Source of the DNA: Spirochaetaceae bacterium bin103
Lineage (GTDB): Bacteria; Spirochaetota; Spirochaetia; SZUA-6; Bin103
Length of the DNA: 64,000 nt
Assembly: GCA_002238925.1 (NCBI GenBank)
Contig: MPNH01000009.1
Coordinates: 1 to 64,000, forward strand
Direction of reading: 5' to 3'
Part shown: positions 15,463-24,173 of the stretch, in pieces
Position numbering within the stretch: the stretch's first letter is position 1
Layout: the number at the start of each line of letters is the position of its first letter
The notes under the pieces: model-generated
What the model was told of the DNA's origin: nothing
Databases searched by the model: none
Seen by the model: the letters and a program-made list of their open reading frames with translations, nothing else
Made by a program: the position numbers and the translations under genes

Positions 15463-17716
15463 GCGCCAGGAAGCTGGTCACGAACACGATCGACACCATC
15501 GACATCAGCTTCAACAGGATGTTGATCGAGGGTCCGGAGGTGTCCTTGTAGGGGTCGCCGACGGTGTCGCCGATGACGCCCGCCTTGTGCGCTTCCGAGC
15601 CCTTGCCGCCGTAGTTTCCGGCCTCCACGAATTTTTTGGCGTTGTCCCAGGCGCCGCCCGCGTTGGCCATCATGATGGCCAGCACGAACCCGGTGGCCAG
15701 CGCGCCGGCGAGCAGCGCGATCACCGTGAACGGGCCGAACAGCACGCCCACCACGATCGGGGCAACCACCGCCAGGATCGACGGCACCACCATTTCGCGC
15801 TGCGCGCCCTTGGTGGAGATGCCGACGCAGGATGCGTAGTCGGGGCGCACCGTGCCCTCCAGGATGCCGGGATTGGCCTGGAACTGGCGCCGCACCTCCT
15901 TCACCATGTCGCCGGCCGCGCGCCCCACCGCCTTCATCGACAGCGACGCGAACACGAACGGCAGCACGGCGCCGATGAACAGGCCCATGAGGATCTTGGG
16001 ATCCATCAGGTTGATGCTCATCTGGGCATCCTGTACGTGGCCGGCGGCATCGCGGGTAATGGTGATGATGTTGGCGTAGAACTGCTCGAAGGCGGGGCTC
16101 ACGGTGACGGTGTCGAGCGCCTCGACGATCTTGTTGCGGTACTCGGCCAGCAGGGCCAGCGCGGTGAGCGCCGCCGAGCCGATGGCAAAGCCCTTGCCGG
16201 TGGCGGCGGTGGTGTTGCCGAGCGAGTCGAGGGCATCGGTGCGCTCGCGTACGTGCGGCTCCATATCGGCCATTTCGGCGATGCCGCCAGCGTTGTCGGC
16301 TACCGGACCGTAGGCGTCGGTGGCCAGGGTAATGCCGAGCGTACTGAGCATGCCGACCGCGGCCAGGCCGATACCGTAGAGGCCGATGCCCGGGAACTGC
16401 CCGCCGCCGGACAGGAAGAACGCCAGCAGGGTTGCCGCCACCACGGTGATCACCGGCACCAGGGTGGAAACCATGCCGAGCGCGTGACCCTGGATGATCA
16501 GGGTCGCCGGGCCGGTCTGCGCCTCGGCGGCCAACTCCTGGGTCGGCTTGTAGTTGTCGGAGGTGTAGTACTCCGTGAACCAGCCGATCACGTTACCCGC
16601 CACCAGGCCGACGATCATCGCCCCCCAGATGCCGATGAAGCTCGGACCGGCGGTGAGCAGCACCAGCACCAGGGACAGCACGGCGATCAGCCCGGTGGAC
16701 AGCCAGGTGCCGTTGCGCAGGGCTTTCAGCAGCACATGCTGGGAGGCGTCGCCCTTGGTGCGCACCACGGCGGTGCCGAGGATGGAGCACAGCACGCCGA
16801 TGGTGGCCACCGACACCGGCACCTGGATCATCTGCATGGCGGACACTTCCGGCAGATTGAGGGAGGCGATGGCGCCGAGCGCCATGGTGGCGATGATCGA
16901 GCCCACGTACGACTCGTACAGGTCGGCGCCCATGCCCGCCACGTCGCCCACGTTGTCGCCCACGTTGTCGGCGATGGTGGCCGGGTTGCGGGCGTCATCC
17001 TCCGGGATGTTGGCCTCCACCTTGCCGACTAGGTCGGCGCCCACGTCGGCCGCCTTGGTAAAGATGCCGCCGCCGAGGCGCGCGAACAGCGCCTGCAGCG
17101 AGGCGCCCATGCCGAAGGTGATCATGATCGGCGGAATCTCCACCACCGGGACGGCGAACGCGAAGCGCAGCAGGAACCACCAGATGGCAATGTCGAGCAG
17201 CCCGAGGCCCACCACCGTCATGCCCATCACGGTGCCGGACGAGAACGCCACCCGCAGGCCGGCGTTGAGCGACTCGCTCGCGCCCTGCGCGGTGCGCGCG
17301 TTGGCGCGGGTGGCGATCGACATGCCGATGAAGCCGGCCAGCGCCGAGAAGAAGCCGCCGGTGATGAACGCGAACGGGACGAACGGCGACAGCAGCTTCA
17401 GCCCGAAAGAGATGACCGCAAGCACCGCGAACAGCAGGATGAAGAACAGGCCAACCACCTTGTACTGCTGCTTCAGGTAGGCGGTGGCGCCTTCCAGGAC
17501 CGCGCGGCTGAGTTCCTGCATGGTTGCGGAGCCCGGGTGCTTGCGCAGCACCGACAGCGCCAGGATCAGCGCGAACAGCAGCGCCGCAATGGAGCCGAGC
17601 CAGGTTACCCACATCAAGTCGCGGTCTGCCGGGGCCGCGCCGGCCTGTGCCAGGGCCGGAATCGCCGGGAGCAGGAGCAGGCCTGCCGCTCCCGCGAGCG
17701 CGTACATTCGCTTCAT
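15431..17716 (-). CDS. hppA: Membrane-bound ion-pumping pyrophosphatase, K+-stimulated type
   Basis: A 761-residue polytopic enzyme with about 16 hydrophobic segments that hydrolyses PPi and pumps H+ or Na+. The PPi/Mg site is seen in GADLVGKVEANIPEDDARNP and TIADNVGDNVGDVAGMGADLYESYVG, with a second acidic site in ATDAYGPVADNAGGIAEM and NAGGAWDNAKKFVE. LGNTTAATGKG has Ala where K+-independent enzymes have Lys, which places it in the K+-dependent subfamily. Sequence alone does not settle H+ versus Na+. The N-terminus is a signal-like hydrophobic helix. RBS GAGG lies 7 bp before ATG 17716. It recovers energy from PPi and counterbalances the PPi-dependent phosphofructokinase. Confidence 0.95.
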   Translation of the reverse strand: MKRMYALAGAAGLLLLPAIPALAQAGAAPADRDLMWVTWLGSIAALLFALILALSVLRKHPGSATMQELSRAVLEGATAYLKQQYKVVGLFFILLFAVLAVISFGLKLLSPFVPFAFITGGFFSALAGFIGMSIATRANARTAQGASESLNAGLRVAFSSGTVMGMTVVGLGLLDIAIWWFLLRFAFAVPVVEIPPIMITFGMGASLQALFARLGGGIFTKAADVGADLVGKVEANIPEDDARNPATIADNVGDNVGDVAGMGADLYESYVGSIIATMALGAIASLNLPEVSAMQMIQVPVSVATIGVLCSILGTAVVRTKGDASQHVLLKALRNGTWLSTGLIAVLSLVLVLLTAGPSFIGIWGAMIVGLVAGNVIGWFTEYYTSDNYKPTQELAAEAQTGPATLIIQGHALGMVSTLVPVITVVAATLLAFFLSGGGQFPGIGLYGIGLAAVGMLSTLGITLATDAYGPVADNAGGIAEMADMEPHVRERTDALDSLGNTTAATGKGFAIGSAALTALALLAEYRNKIVEALDTVTVSPAFEQFYANIITITRDAAGHVQDAQMSINLMDPKILMGLFIGAVLPFVFASLSMKAVGRAAGDMVKEVRRQFQANPGILEGTVRPDYASCVGISTKGAQREMVVPSILAVVAPIVVGVLFGPFTVIALLAGALATGFVLAIMMANAGGAWDNAKKFVEAGNYGGKGSEAHKAGVIGDTVGDPYKDTSGPSINILLKLMSMVSIVFVTSFLALNNLVVSLFV

Positions 17717-17947
17717 TGGTGCCTCGCAGAGATGGTTCGCCCACCCGTTGTCATGGCCCGATTAGGTGGCGGGCCGGAGTGGGTCGGCCCTAAAGTATGG
17801 GCATCGTCCGGTGCAGTCAACGAACGACTCCCCCTTGAATTACCAGGAGTTTCCGGCAGTTGCGGAATTGACGCGGGGCCGGCGAGGGCCTATCGTGCCG
17901 GGCGTGAGGATCACGCTTGTGAAGAGTCACGCATCGTGAAGGCGCAC

Positions 17948-18436
17948 ATGACGCTGCGCTCCAACCCGCGCGCAATAATACCGGTGGCCGTGGTGGCCGC
18001 GCTGGTGGCGGGCGCGGTGCTGGTGACCGTCCTGGTACAGGTAATCGTCGGCCTGGTTGCCCTGCTGCTCGCCGGCTACATTGCCTACCGCATTGTGCGC
18101 TTCATCGTGAAGCACCTGGCCAGCTACGTGGCCGCCGACGACGGCGGCGTGACCATTTGCGAGTTCGGCGAGGAAACCCACCACCACCCGTGGGACGAGG
18201 TCACCTTCGCCGGCACGGCGCGCGCCGCGGACGGCATGGAGCTGCTCTACGTGTACGTGGAGAAGGACGACCGCCTGATGACCGTGTCCCGCGAGTTCGA
18301 GAACTTCACCCTGCTCGGCGAAGAACTGCAGCGCCGCATCCCCCCCACCGACGTGGAACTGGCCGCCGGCGAATCCCTCTCCGACCAACTCCGCCGCCGC
18401 CTCCCGGAAAGTGGAACTGCACCGGATGAGGCCTGA
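17948..18436 (+). CDS. Small membrane protein with cytoplasmic C-terminal domain
   Basis: A 162-residue protein. A long hydrophobic stretch (residues 11-50) can form a helical hairpin, then a basic edge (YRIVRFIVKHL) and a soluble domain with HHHPWDEVTFAG and LLYVYVEKDDRLMTVSREFENF. The soluble part alternates strands in a way that recalls PH-like domains, but I recognise no family. ATG 17948 has GAAGG at 5 bp; GTG 17936 is an alternative. It is divergent from hppA across a 230-bp gap and ends 40 bp before the ATPase gene, whose base composition differs. Confidence 0.6.
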   Translation: MTLRSNPRAIIPVAVVAALVAGAVLVTVLVQVIVGLVALLLAGYIAYRIVRFIVKHLASYVAADDGGVTICEFGEETHHHPWDEVTFAGTARAADGMELLYVYVEKDDRLMTVSREFENFTLLGEELQRRIPPTDVELAAGESLSDQLRRRLPESGTAPDEA

Positions 18437-18476
18437 CCGGACCTGCGTGCTATGATAGCCTCACGCTGGGTGTTCC

Positions 18477-19628
18477 ATGATAAGTAAGCTATTCGTCGAC
18501 AATTACAAGTGCCTCGTCAACTTTGAACTGCCGCTGCAGGAGTTGTCTCTTCTGTTTGGACCAAGCGGCGTAGGAAAGACTTCGGTTCTCGACATCGTTT
18601 ATGCCCTCCGACAGTTGCTGTCGGGTGACGCAAGGGTCACCGATCGTGACATATTCCCAACCCAAACACTCACTCGCTGGCAGAGCCGTAATCTGCAAGT
18701 CTTCGAAATCGAAGTGATTTTGGGCTCGGAGACCTACACGTACCGGCTTGAGGTGGAGCACGAGAGAGGGAAGCGCACCGCCCGTATCCGCAGCGAGCGG
18801 CTCGAGGTCGATGGGAACCCTCTGTTCGAGTTCGTAATGAGTGAGGTGCAACTCTTTCGCGACGAGCCGAATCGCGGAATCTCCAAGGGTCCAAGCTATA
18901 CCGCGGACTGGAGAGAGTCCGCTCTGGCTCGCGTTTTTCCCGGCCCAGCCAACAAGCGCCTTACCCGCTTCCTCGATTACATGTGCAGGATACTGGTGTG
19001 CGGCATCCACCCCCCGGGTCTGCTGTCTGACTCGACCGAAGAGAGCTCCATGCTGTGGCGGGATGGACGCAACTTCGCCGACTGGTACCGGCACACTCAT
19101 CAGGAGCGTCCGGACCTCACTGAAGCTCTCAGGAAAGAGCTCGTCGATGTGGTCGCCGCCGGGTTTCACCTCATACAGCTCGAAAAAGTCGGGCATGATG
19201 CACGCTCCTTGACGATCAGGTTCGACGACCAGGAGGGGGGCGATTCTCGGGAAGGGTACGCGCTACGGCTCGACGAGATTTCCGACGGCCAGCGAGCGCT
19301 CATCGTGCTCTATAGCCTGATAACTCTCGGTATTGAAAAAAATTACACCTTGTTTGTCGACGAACCTGAGAACTACGTAGCACTACGAGAGGTTCAGCCC
19401 TGGCTCATACGCCTCAACGATGCTACGGGGAAGGCCTTTCCGCAGGCTGTGGTCAGTTCCCATCATCCTGAGCTGATCGACTATTTCGGTTACGGGCACG
19501 GTATCATGCTGCAGCGAGAAACCTCCGGCGTCATTACGGTAGGCCGCCCGCAGGCAACCCGAGGAGCGGGAGAAGATCCAGTAGGTCTGAAACTGTCGGA
19601 ATTGGTTGCCAGGGGCTGGGAGCGTTGA
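18477..19628 (+). CDS. AAA family ATPase (RecF/OLD-like, AAA_21 type)
   Basis: A 383-residue ATPase of the ABC/SMC-like AAA_21 group. The N-terminus KLFVDNYKCLVNFELPL precedes Walker A GPSGVGKTS (residues 28-36). A signature-like region (DEISDGQRALIVLYSLI) precedes Walker B YTLFVDEPENYV, and the switch His lies in VVSSHHPELID. The middle is variable, as usual for OLD and abortive-infection ATPases. The next gene overlaps by 4 bp (TTGA) and encodes a TOPRIM-like protein, so the pair resembles two-gene defence ATPase/nuclease systems. GC is visibly lower than in the neighbours, with tracts such as attgaaaaaaattacacc, which suggests horizontal origin. Confidence 0.85.
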   Translation: MISKLFVDNYKCLVNFELPLQELSLLFGPSGVGKTSVLDIVYALRQLLSGDARVTDRDIFPTQTLTRWQSRNLQVFEIEVILGSETYTYRLEVEHERGKRTARIRSERLEVDGNPLFEFVMSEVQLFRDEPNRGISKGPSYTADWRESALARVFPGPANKRLTRFLDYMCRILVCGIHPPGLLSDSTEESSMLWRDGRNFADWYRHTHQERPDLTEALRKELVDVVAAGFHLIQLEKVGHDARSLTIRFDDQEGGDSREGYALRLDEISDGQRALIVLYSLITLGIEKNYTLFVDEPENYVALREVQPWLIRLNDATGKAFPQAVVSSHHPELIDYFGYGHGIMLQRETSGVITVGRPQATRGAGEDPVGLKLSELVARGWER

Positions 19629-20175
19629 GCGAGCGAGTCCAACTGGTCGTGTTGTGTGAAGACAAACAACACGAGACCTTCATCCGCCGGTTTCTCAACG
19701 GGATGCGACCGAAAGACCATCTGCTTCGGGTGGAGAGATTGCAGCGAAACGGTGGCTCGGGCCAGGCATTCGTGCGACGCCGCTTCCCTATAGAGCTCTC
19801 GCCGAGCACCGGCGCAGGCGGGTCTCACAAGTGCTGATCGTGATGCTCGATGGCGACGAGCGCGGTGTTGGCGCACGTATGAACGAACTCGCAGTCGAAT
19901 GTCGCAAGAAGGACGTACCGGTCGAATTCCCCGAACATGGGGTCCTGGTGTTCGTACCGACGTGGCGGATCGAGACTTGGTTGGCTTATCTCGACGGCGT
20001 GACCGTTGATGAATCGAAGCGCGACTATCCCAGCTTCCGGGGCCGCGAGAGCGACTGCGCACCGCATGTGAACACGCTCGAAGAAATGTGCCGGAGGAAA
20101 AGCTTACGGCAACCAGCGCCGGAATCCCTCGCCGCAGCCTGTGCCGAGTGGAATCGTTGGACTGACTCTGCCTGA
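19625..20175 (+). CDS. TOPRIM-like partner of the AAA ATPase, frameshifted
   Basis: Starts at a TTG overlapping the ATPase stop. The first frame reads VQLVVLCEDKQHETFIRRFL (acidic residue on strand 1) to QAFVRRRFP and then stops at 19837. A frame change near 19788-19791 gives YRALAEHRRRRVSQVLIVMLDGDERGVG, with the DxD pair of TOPRIM-like folds, then VPTWRIETWLAYLDG and LAAACAEWNRW to 20175. Adding one base restores about 183 residues. That suggests a 1-nt deletion, either mutation or sequence error; the site is not a canonical slippery heptamer. A GTG at 19831 could also start the second part alone. With the ATPase it forms a probable defence-type unit; nuclease activity is inference. Confidence 0.65.
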
Positions 20176-20190
20176 CGGGCTCGGGTGCAC

Positions 20191-20949
20191 CTATGAACCG
20201 GCGCCGCCGCGCTGCCAGGGGGCGGAGCGGAGGATGGGGGCATAGGCGTCGTCTTCGAGGCTGATGCGCAGGGCGGAGAGTTCGGCGCCGGTGGGCTCGC
20301 GGTCCTGGAACTGCAAGCGGCCAACGTGCTCGACGACCGCGACCGGGGTGCGCTCGGCGCCCTCCCCCATCTCCAGTACCGCGGCGGCAGCGATCGACTG
20401 CACCAGGTTGGTCTTTTCCATCGTGAACGGGCGGCCGTGCAGGTCGGGGGTGCCGGTGTAGTCGCGCAACGCAACGAAGCCGCAGTGGGCGATGCCGCGC
20501 CCCACCACGCCCCAGTTCAGCGGAATGCCGCCGGAGTCGGCCAGGATCACGCCCAGGCGGCGCTCGCCGGCGGCATGTTCGCGCAGCCGGCGCCACAACT
20601 CGTTGGCGCTGCGCTGCGGGTCGGACGGCCACGGCGCCAGTTGGCCGGCGGCGTTGGACTGGTCGATGCCGGCGTTCACGAACATCCAGTTGCCCTTGAT
20701 GGTGAGCATGATGTCGTAGCGCGACGCGTGCGGCTCCAGGTAGTACTCCGCCTCCCGGCGCACCAGGTCGTGCAGCGCGGCGCGGTCGCCGGCACGCCCG
20801 GTGAGGCGGCCCTCGGCGATGCTCACCACCTTGGTGGCGACCACCACCACGCAGCGGTCCGGCAGCGGGGCGGGCAGGCTGGCCGTCAGCACCGCCGCCA
20901 GGTCGCAGCCGTGGCGTATCAGCGGGGTGCGAACGGCGGTAACGGTCAC
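20191..20949 (-). CDS. Coenzyme F420-0:L-glutamate ligase-like protein (CofE family)
   Basis: A 252-residue protein with the CofE fold. The family core is seen as VVVVATKVVSIAEGRL, the highly conserved VNAGIDQSNA, ILADSGGIPLNWGVVGRGI and GFVALRDYTGTPDLHGRPF. In F420 producers CofE adds gamma-linked glutamates to F420-0. No other F420 genes are visible here, and stand-alone homologues occur in bacteria without known F420, so the acceptor may be different. The Hsp70-like gene lies 19 bp upstream on the same strand, so the two may be co-transcribed. Confidence 0.85.
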   Translation of the reverse strand: MTVTAVRTPLIRHGCDLAAVLTASLPAPLPDRCVVVVATKVVSIAEGRLTGRAGDRAALHDLVRREAEYYLEPHASRYDIMLTIKGNWMFVNAGIDQSNAAGQLAPWPSDPQRSANELWRRLREHAAGERRLGVILADSGGIPLNWGVVGRGIAHCGFVALRDYTGTPDLHGRPFTMEKTNLVQSIAAAAVLEMGEGAERTPVAVVEHVGRLQFQDREPTGAELSALRISLEDDAYAPILRSAPWQRGGAGS

Positions 20950-20968
20950 CCGGACTCTACCCCTTGGC

Positions 20969-22453
20969 TCAGGGCAGGTCGTGCCGGTAGCCGCGGGCGC
21001 TCGCCAGGGCGAGTCCGCCAGCGATGCTGCGGTAGAAGTCGAAACGCTCGATGCGGCCGGGAAACAGTTCCTCCAGCCGCGCCTGCACCGGCAGGAGCTG
21101 CGACGAGCCGCCGGTGCACACGACGCGGTCGACCTGGTCGGCGGCCACCCCCGTCTTGCTCAGCAGGGTGGCGACCGCGTTGCCGATCTCTTCCACCGCC
21201 GGCTCCAGAATCTGCTCCAACCGCGCCCGGTCGAACGGCACCTCCAAGTCGATTTCGGGCAGCGCGATCGCCGTCTGTTCCCGCTCCGACAGGCGCGCCT
21301 TGGCGCGTTCGGTGGCATTCAGCAGAGCGTACGCGTAGTTGCCGCGCACCAGCCGCCACAGCCGCCCCAGCTTGCGCTGCTGATCGGGCCCCGACCGGAT
21401 GCCGGCAAACAGGGTGTCCATGAGGTCCGGCTGGTTCATCATGTACGCCATCTGCCAATTGAGCAGGTAGTCGGCGTAGCGGTAGAAGGGGAATACGGTG
21501 TCGGCGCGGCCCAGGTGCTGCGCGCTCTTGATCGGCGCGCCCTCGCCGAGTTCCGGGAACACCAGGCGCTTGATGATGAGTTGATCGATATGGTTGCCGC
21601 CGAGCGGCAAGCCCTCGGTGCCGCGCACCCGGAACTGTCCGTCACGGCTCTCCAGCAGGCACAGGTCCAGGGTGCCGCCGCCGAAGTCGAAGGTAAGCAG
21701 AAGCTGCGGCTCGCCGCGGCGCGCTTCGTTGGCGGCGGCGAGCAGGCCGCGCCGGGGGGGCGCGGCACGGTCCGCGTCCCGCTCCGCCATGCTCCGGGAG
21801 TGGAGGTAGCTCAGGCTGGCTGCCACCGGCTCCGGGTAGAAGGTGAAGTCGGAAAACCCGGCGTTGCGGCACGCTTCTTCCATGCGCGCCATGGCGATGT
21901 GGTTGGCGTCATCGTCGCCGACGAAGCGCACCGGGCGGCCGATGTGCAGGCCGCCATCGATGGTGCGGCCGGAGGCTTCGACGGAACGGCGAATCTCCGA
22001 CAGGATCAGGGTAACCAGGGCGACGGTGCGAAACTGCCGGTGGAACACCTTGAAGCGTTCGTGGGTGCGGATGCCAAGGTAGCTCTTGAGGCCGCGGAAC
22101 AGGCGTCCGGGCAGTTCCGCGTCGTCATCGCCGCGCACCCGCACGGCGACCTCGACGGCATCTCCCTCGGAGTGGCCGGGAGCGCTGCCGCCGTCGCTGG
22201 CGTTGACGGTCATGGCGATCGCCCCAATGTCGATCTTGCGCAGCCGTACGACGCGCCCGGCGTTGTCGCCGAGGTAGCTGGCAATGGCGATGCTGCCCAC
22301 GGTGTGATCCATGGTGCGGCGAATGTAAAGTGCGGTGGGCATGACCGTGGCCGGGTTGGCGAGCGGATCGAGCGTGAGATACGTGATCTGGCCGCCATTG
22401 GCCACGGCGACCGTGGTGTTGGTCGTGCCGAAATCGAGTCCGATGCCGATCAT
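20969..22453 (-). CDS. Hsp70-like ATPase (YegD-type, no peptide-binding domain)
   Basis: A 494-residue actin-like ATPase. The start MIGIGLDFGTTNTTVAV holds phosphate-1, LLLTFDFGGGTLDLCLLE is phosphate-2, and VVCTGGSSQLLPVQARLEELFP is the adenosine site. The protein ends soon after this, so the DnaK substrate-binding and lid domains are missing, as in YegD-like proteins. An insertion around residue 215 (RSMAERDADRAAPPRRG) is low complexity. ATG 22453 is fixed by the phosphate-1 motif. CofE-like follows 19 bp downstream. Client or partner unknown. Confidence 0.85.
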   Translation of the reverse strand: MIGIGLDFGTTNTTVAVANGGQITYLTLDPLANPATVMPTALYIRRTMDHTVGSIAIASYLGDNAGRVVRLRKIDIGAIAMTVNASDGGSAPGHSEGDAVEVAVRVRGDDDAELPGRLFRGLKSYLGIRTHERFKVFHRQFRTVALVTLILSEIRRSVEASGRTIDGGLHIGRPVRFVGDDDANHIAMARMEEACRNAGFSDFTFYPEPVAASLSYLHSRSMAERDADRAAPPRRGLLAAANEARRGEPQLLLTFDFGGGTLDLCLLESRDGQFRVRGTEGLPLGGNHIDQLIIKRLVFPELGEGAPIKSAQHLGRADTVFPFYRYADYLLNWQMAYMMNQPDLMDTLFAGIRSGPDQQRKLGRLWRLVRGNYAYALLNATERAKARLSEREQTAIALPEIDLEVPFDRARLEQILEPAVEEIGNAVATLLSKTGVAADQVDRVVCTGGSSQLLPVQARLEELFPGRIERFDFYRSIAGGLALASARGYRHDLP

Positions 22454-22607
22454 GTCTGGATAAGCGAGCCTCAAGTTAATCGGCCCGCCGCGCCAGTAGC
22501 AAGAGTTTTCTTTGCGTTTGCGCCGCGATTGCCGGGATTGTCGAATTCCGAAGGTTCCGACGGGTGACAACTGGCCGGCGGCGGTGCGAAACGCTATGAT
22601 GCCGGCC

Positions 22608-23333
22608 ATGATTGCCCATAGCAGTGACTGGCAGACGTTGCCGGTGGACGGCGCACCGATGCGCACTTTCGTGGCGCGTCCGGACGACGCCGCCGAGGCC
22701 CCGGGCGTCCTGGTGGTCCAGCACGCCGGCGGCGTCGACCAGTTCGTGCAGGGCATGGCGCGGCGGCTGGCCGCGGCCGGCTTCGTGGCGGCGGCGCCGG
22801 AGCTGTACCATCGCCAGGATCCGGCCCCCGATGAGCCGCTGGAGCGGATGGCGCTGCTGCGCGACGACGAGATCCTCGCCGATTGCAACGCCGCGCTCGA
22901 TTTTCTGGGCGCCGGCGGGCGGGGCGCGGCGGCGCGGCCGGCCGCGGTGGTGGGCTTCTGCATGGGCGGGCGGGTGACCTACCTGCTGGCCGCGGACAGC
23001 GACCGCCTGGATGCCGCGGTGGCGTTCTACGGCGGCAACACAAAGGTGGCGTGGGGCGGCGGCGCGGCGCCGTTCGACCGCCTCGGCGAGATAGCCTGCC
23101 CGCTGCTCGGCTTTTTCGGCGCCCGCGATGCCAACCCGTCGCCGGAAGACCGCGACGCCATCGACGCCGAATTGACCCGCCACGGCGTGGAGCATCGCTT
23201 CGTGAGCTTCGCCGGAGCCGGTCACGCCTACATGGACTTTACCAACCAGACCCGCTACCACACCGAGGCCGCCGCCGAGTCATGGCCGCTTACCGTGCAG
23301 TTCCTCGGCCAGCACCTCGGCGCCGGGAGCTGA
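22608..23333 (+). CDS. Dienelactone hydrolase family alpha/beta hydrolase
   Basis: A 241-residue alpha/beta hydrolase. The nucleophile elbow GFCMGG has Cys, as in dienelactone hydrolase, with Asp in GARDANPSPED and His in GAGHAYMDF completing the triad. VLVVQHAGGVDQFVQGMARRLAAAGF is the oxyanion-side loop. True substrate is uncertain, since many DLH-like enzymes act on other esters. Three ATGs cluster at the start; ATG 22608 is chosen and ATG 22596 is possible. The SDR gene begins 7 bp after its stop, so they form an operon. Confidence 0.87.
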   Translation: MIAHSSDWQTLPVDGAPMRTFVARPDDAAEAPGVLVVQHAGGVDQFVQGMARRLAAAGFVAAAPELYHRQDPAPDEPLERMALLRDDEILADCNAALDFLGAGGRGAAARPAAVVGFCMGGRVTYLLAADSDRLDAAVAFYGGNTKVAWGGGAAPFDRLGEIACPLLGFFGARDANPSPEDRDAIDAELTRHGVEHRFVSFAGAGHAYMDFTNQTRYHTEAAAESWPLTVQFLGQHLGAGS

Positions 23334-23340
23334 CGGCTCG

Positions 23341-24132
23341 ATGAGTGGCCAGGCGGCCGGCGGCGAGTTGGCCGGCCGGGTGGCGATTGTGCCGGGCGGC
23401 GCCGGCGGCATCGGCAGCGCCGTGTGCCGGGCGCTCGCCGCCCGTGATGCGGCGGTGGTGGTGGCCGACATGAATCTGGAGCAGGCGCGCGCGGTGGCGG
23501 TAGCGCTGCCGGGCGGCGGACACGACGCGGTGGCGGTGGACGTGGCCGACGGCAACGAGGTGCACGCAGTGGTGGCCGCGCGGGAGCGGATCGACCTGCT
23601 GGTGTACTGCGCCGGCAACAACCTCAAGGCGCCGTCCCTGGAGTTGAGCGCCGCACAGTGGCGGTCGGCGCTCGACAGCCACCTGACCGGGGCGTTCCTG
23701 TTCAGCCAGGCGGTCGGCCGCCACCTGGTGGCGCGCGGCAGTGGCGGGCGCATGGTGTACGTATCGTCGGTGGGCGCCTGGGCGCCGATTCCGGAGCGCG
23801 GCGCGTACAGTCCCTCCAAGGCGGCGCTCAACAGCCTCGCCGGCATGCTGGCGGTGGAGTGGGCGCGCTACGGCATCAACGTGAACACCGTGTGCCCGGG
23901 GGTAGCCGCCACCGCGATGACCACGATGGTATACGAACGTGACCCGGCGCTGCGCGAGTCGCGCCGCAAGCGCATGCCGATTCCGCGCGAGGTGTACCCG
24001 GAGGAGATCGCCGAACTGGTGGCGTTCCTGTGCGGCCCCGGCGGCAACTACATCAACGGCGCCGCGATCCCGATCGACGGCGGCTTCCTGCAGTCCGGCT
24101 TCATGCCCGAACCCGACCCCGGAATGCAGTAG
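23341..24132 (+). CDS. SDR family NAD(P)-dependent oxidoreductase
   Basis: A 263-residue classical SDR. The glycine motif is PGGAGGIG (Pro replaces the usual Thr), followed by VVADM, whose Asp after strand 2 suggests NAD(H). Then come YCAGNN, the catalytic Ser in YVSSVGA, YSPSK, and the C-terminal GGNYINGAAIPIDGGF typical of 3-oxoacyl or sugar-alcohol dehydrogenases. It is co-directional and closely spaced with the dienelactone hydrolase gene, so the two may act in one catabolic step. Substrate unknown. Confidence 0.9.
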   Translation: MSGQAAGGELAGRVAIVPGGAGGIGSAVCRALAARDAAVVVADMNLEQARAVAVALPGGGHDAVAVDVADGNEVHAVVAARERIDLLVYCAGNNLKAPSLELSAAQWRSALDSHLTGAFLFSQAVGRHLVARGSGGRMVYVSSVGAWAPIPERGAYSPSKAALNSLAGMLAVEWARYGINVNTVCPGVAATAMTTMVYERDPALRESRRKRMPIPREVYPEEIAELVAFLCGPGGNYINGAAIPIDGGFLQSGFMPEPDPGMQ

Positions 24133-24173
24133 TAGACGATCGCGCGGGACGCTACCGGTTTCGGGTCAGAGGG

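Noticed and set aside
19785-19795. Programmed -1 frameshift in the TOPRIM-like gene
   Set aside because: No X XXY YYZ slippery heptamer in the zero frame and no clear downstream stem; a single-base deletion is simpler.
21753-21759. G7 run in the Hsp70-like gene as a sixth duplication junction
   Set aside because: No duplicated flanking sequence is present and the reading frame continues through it.
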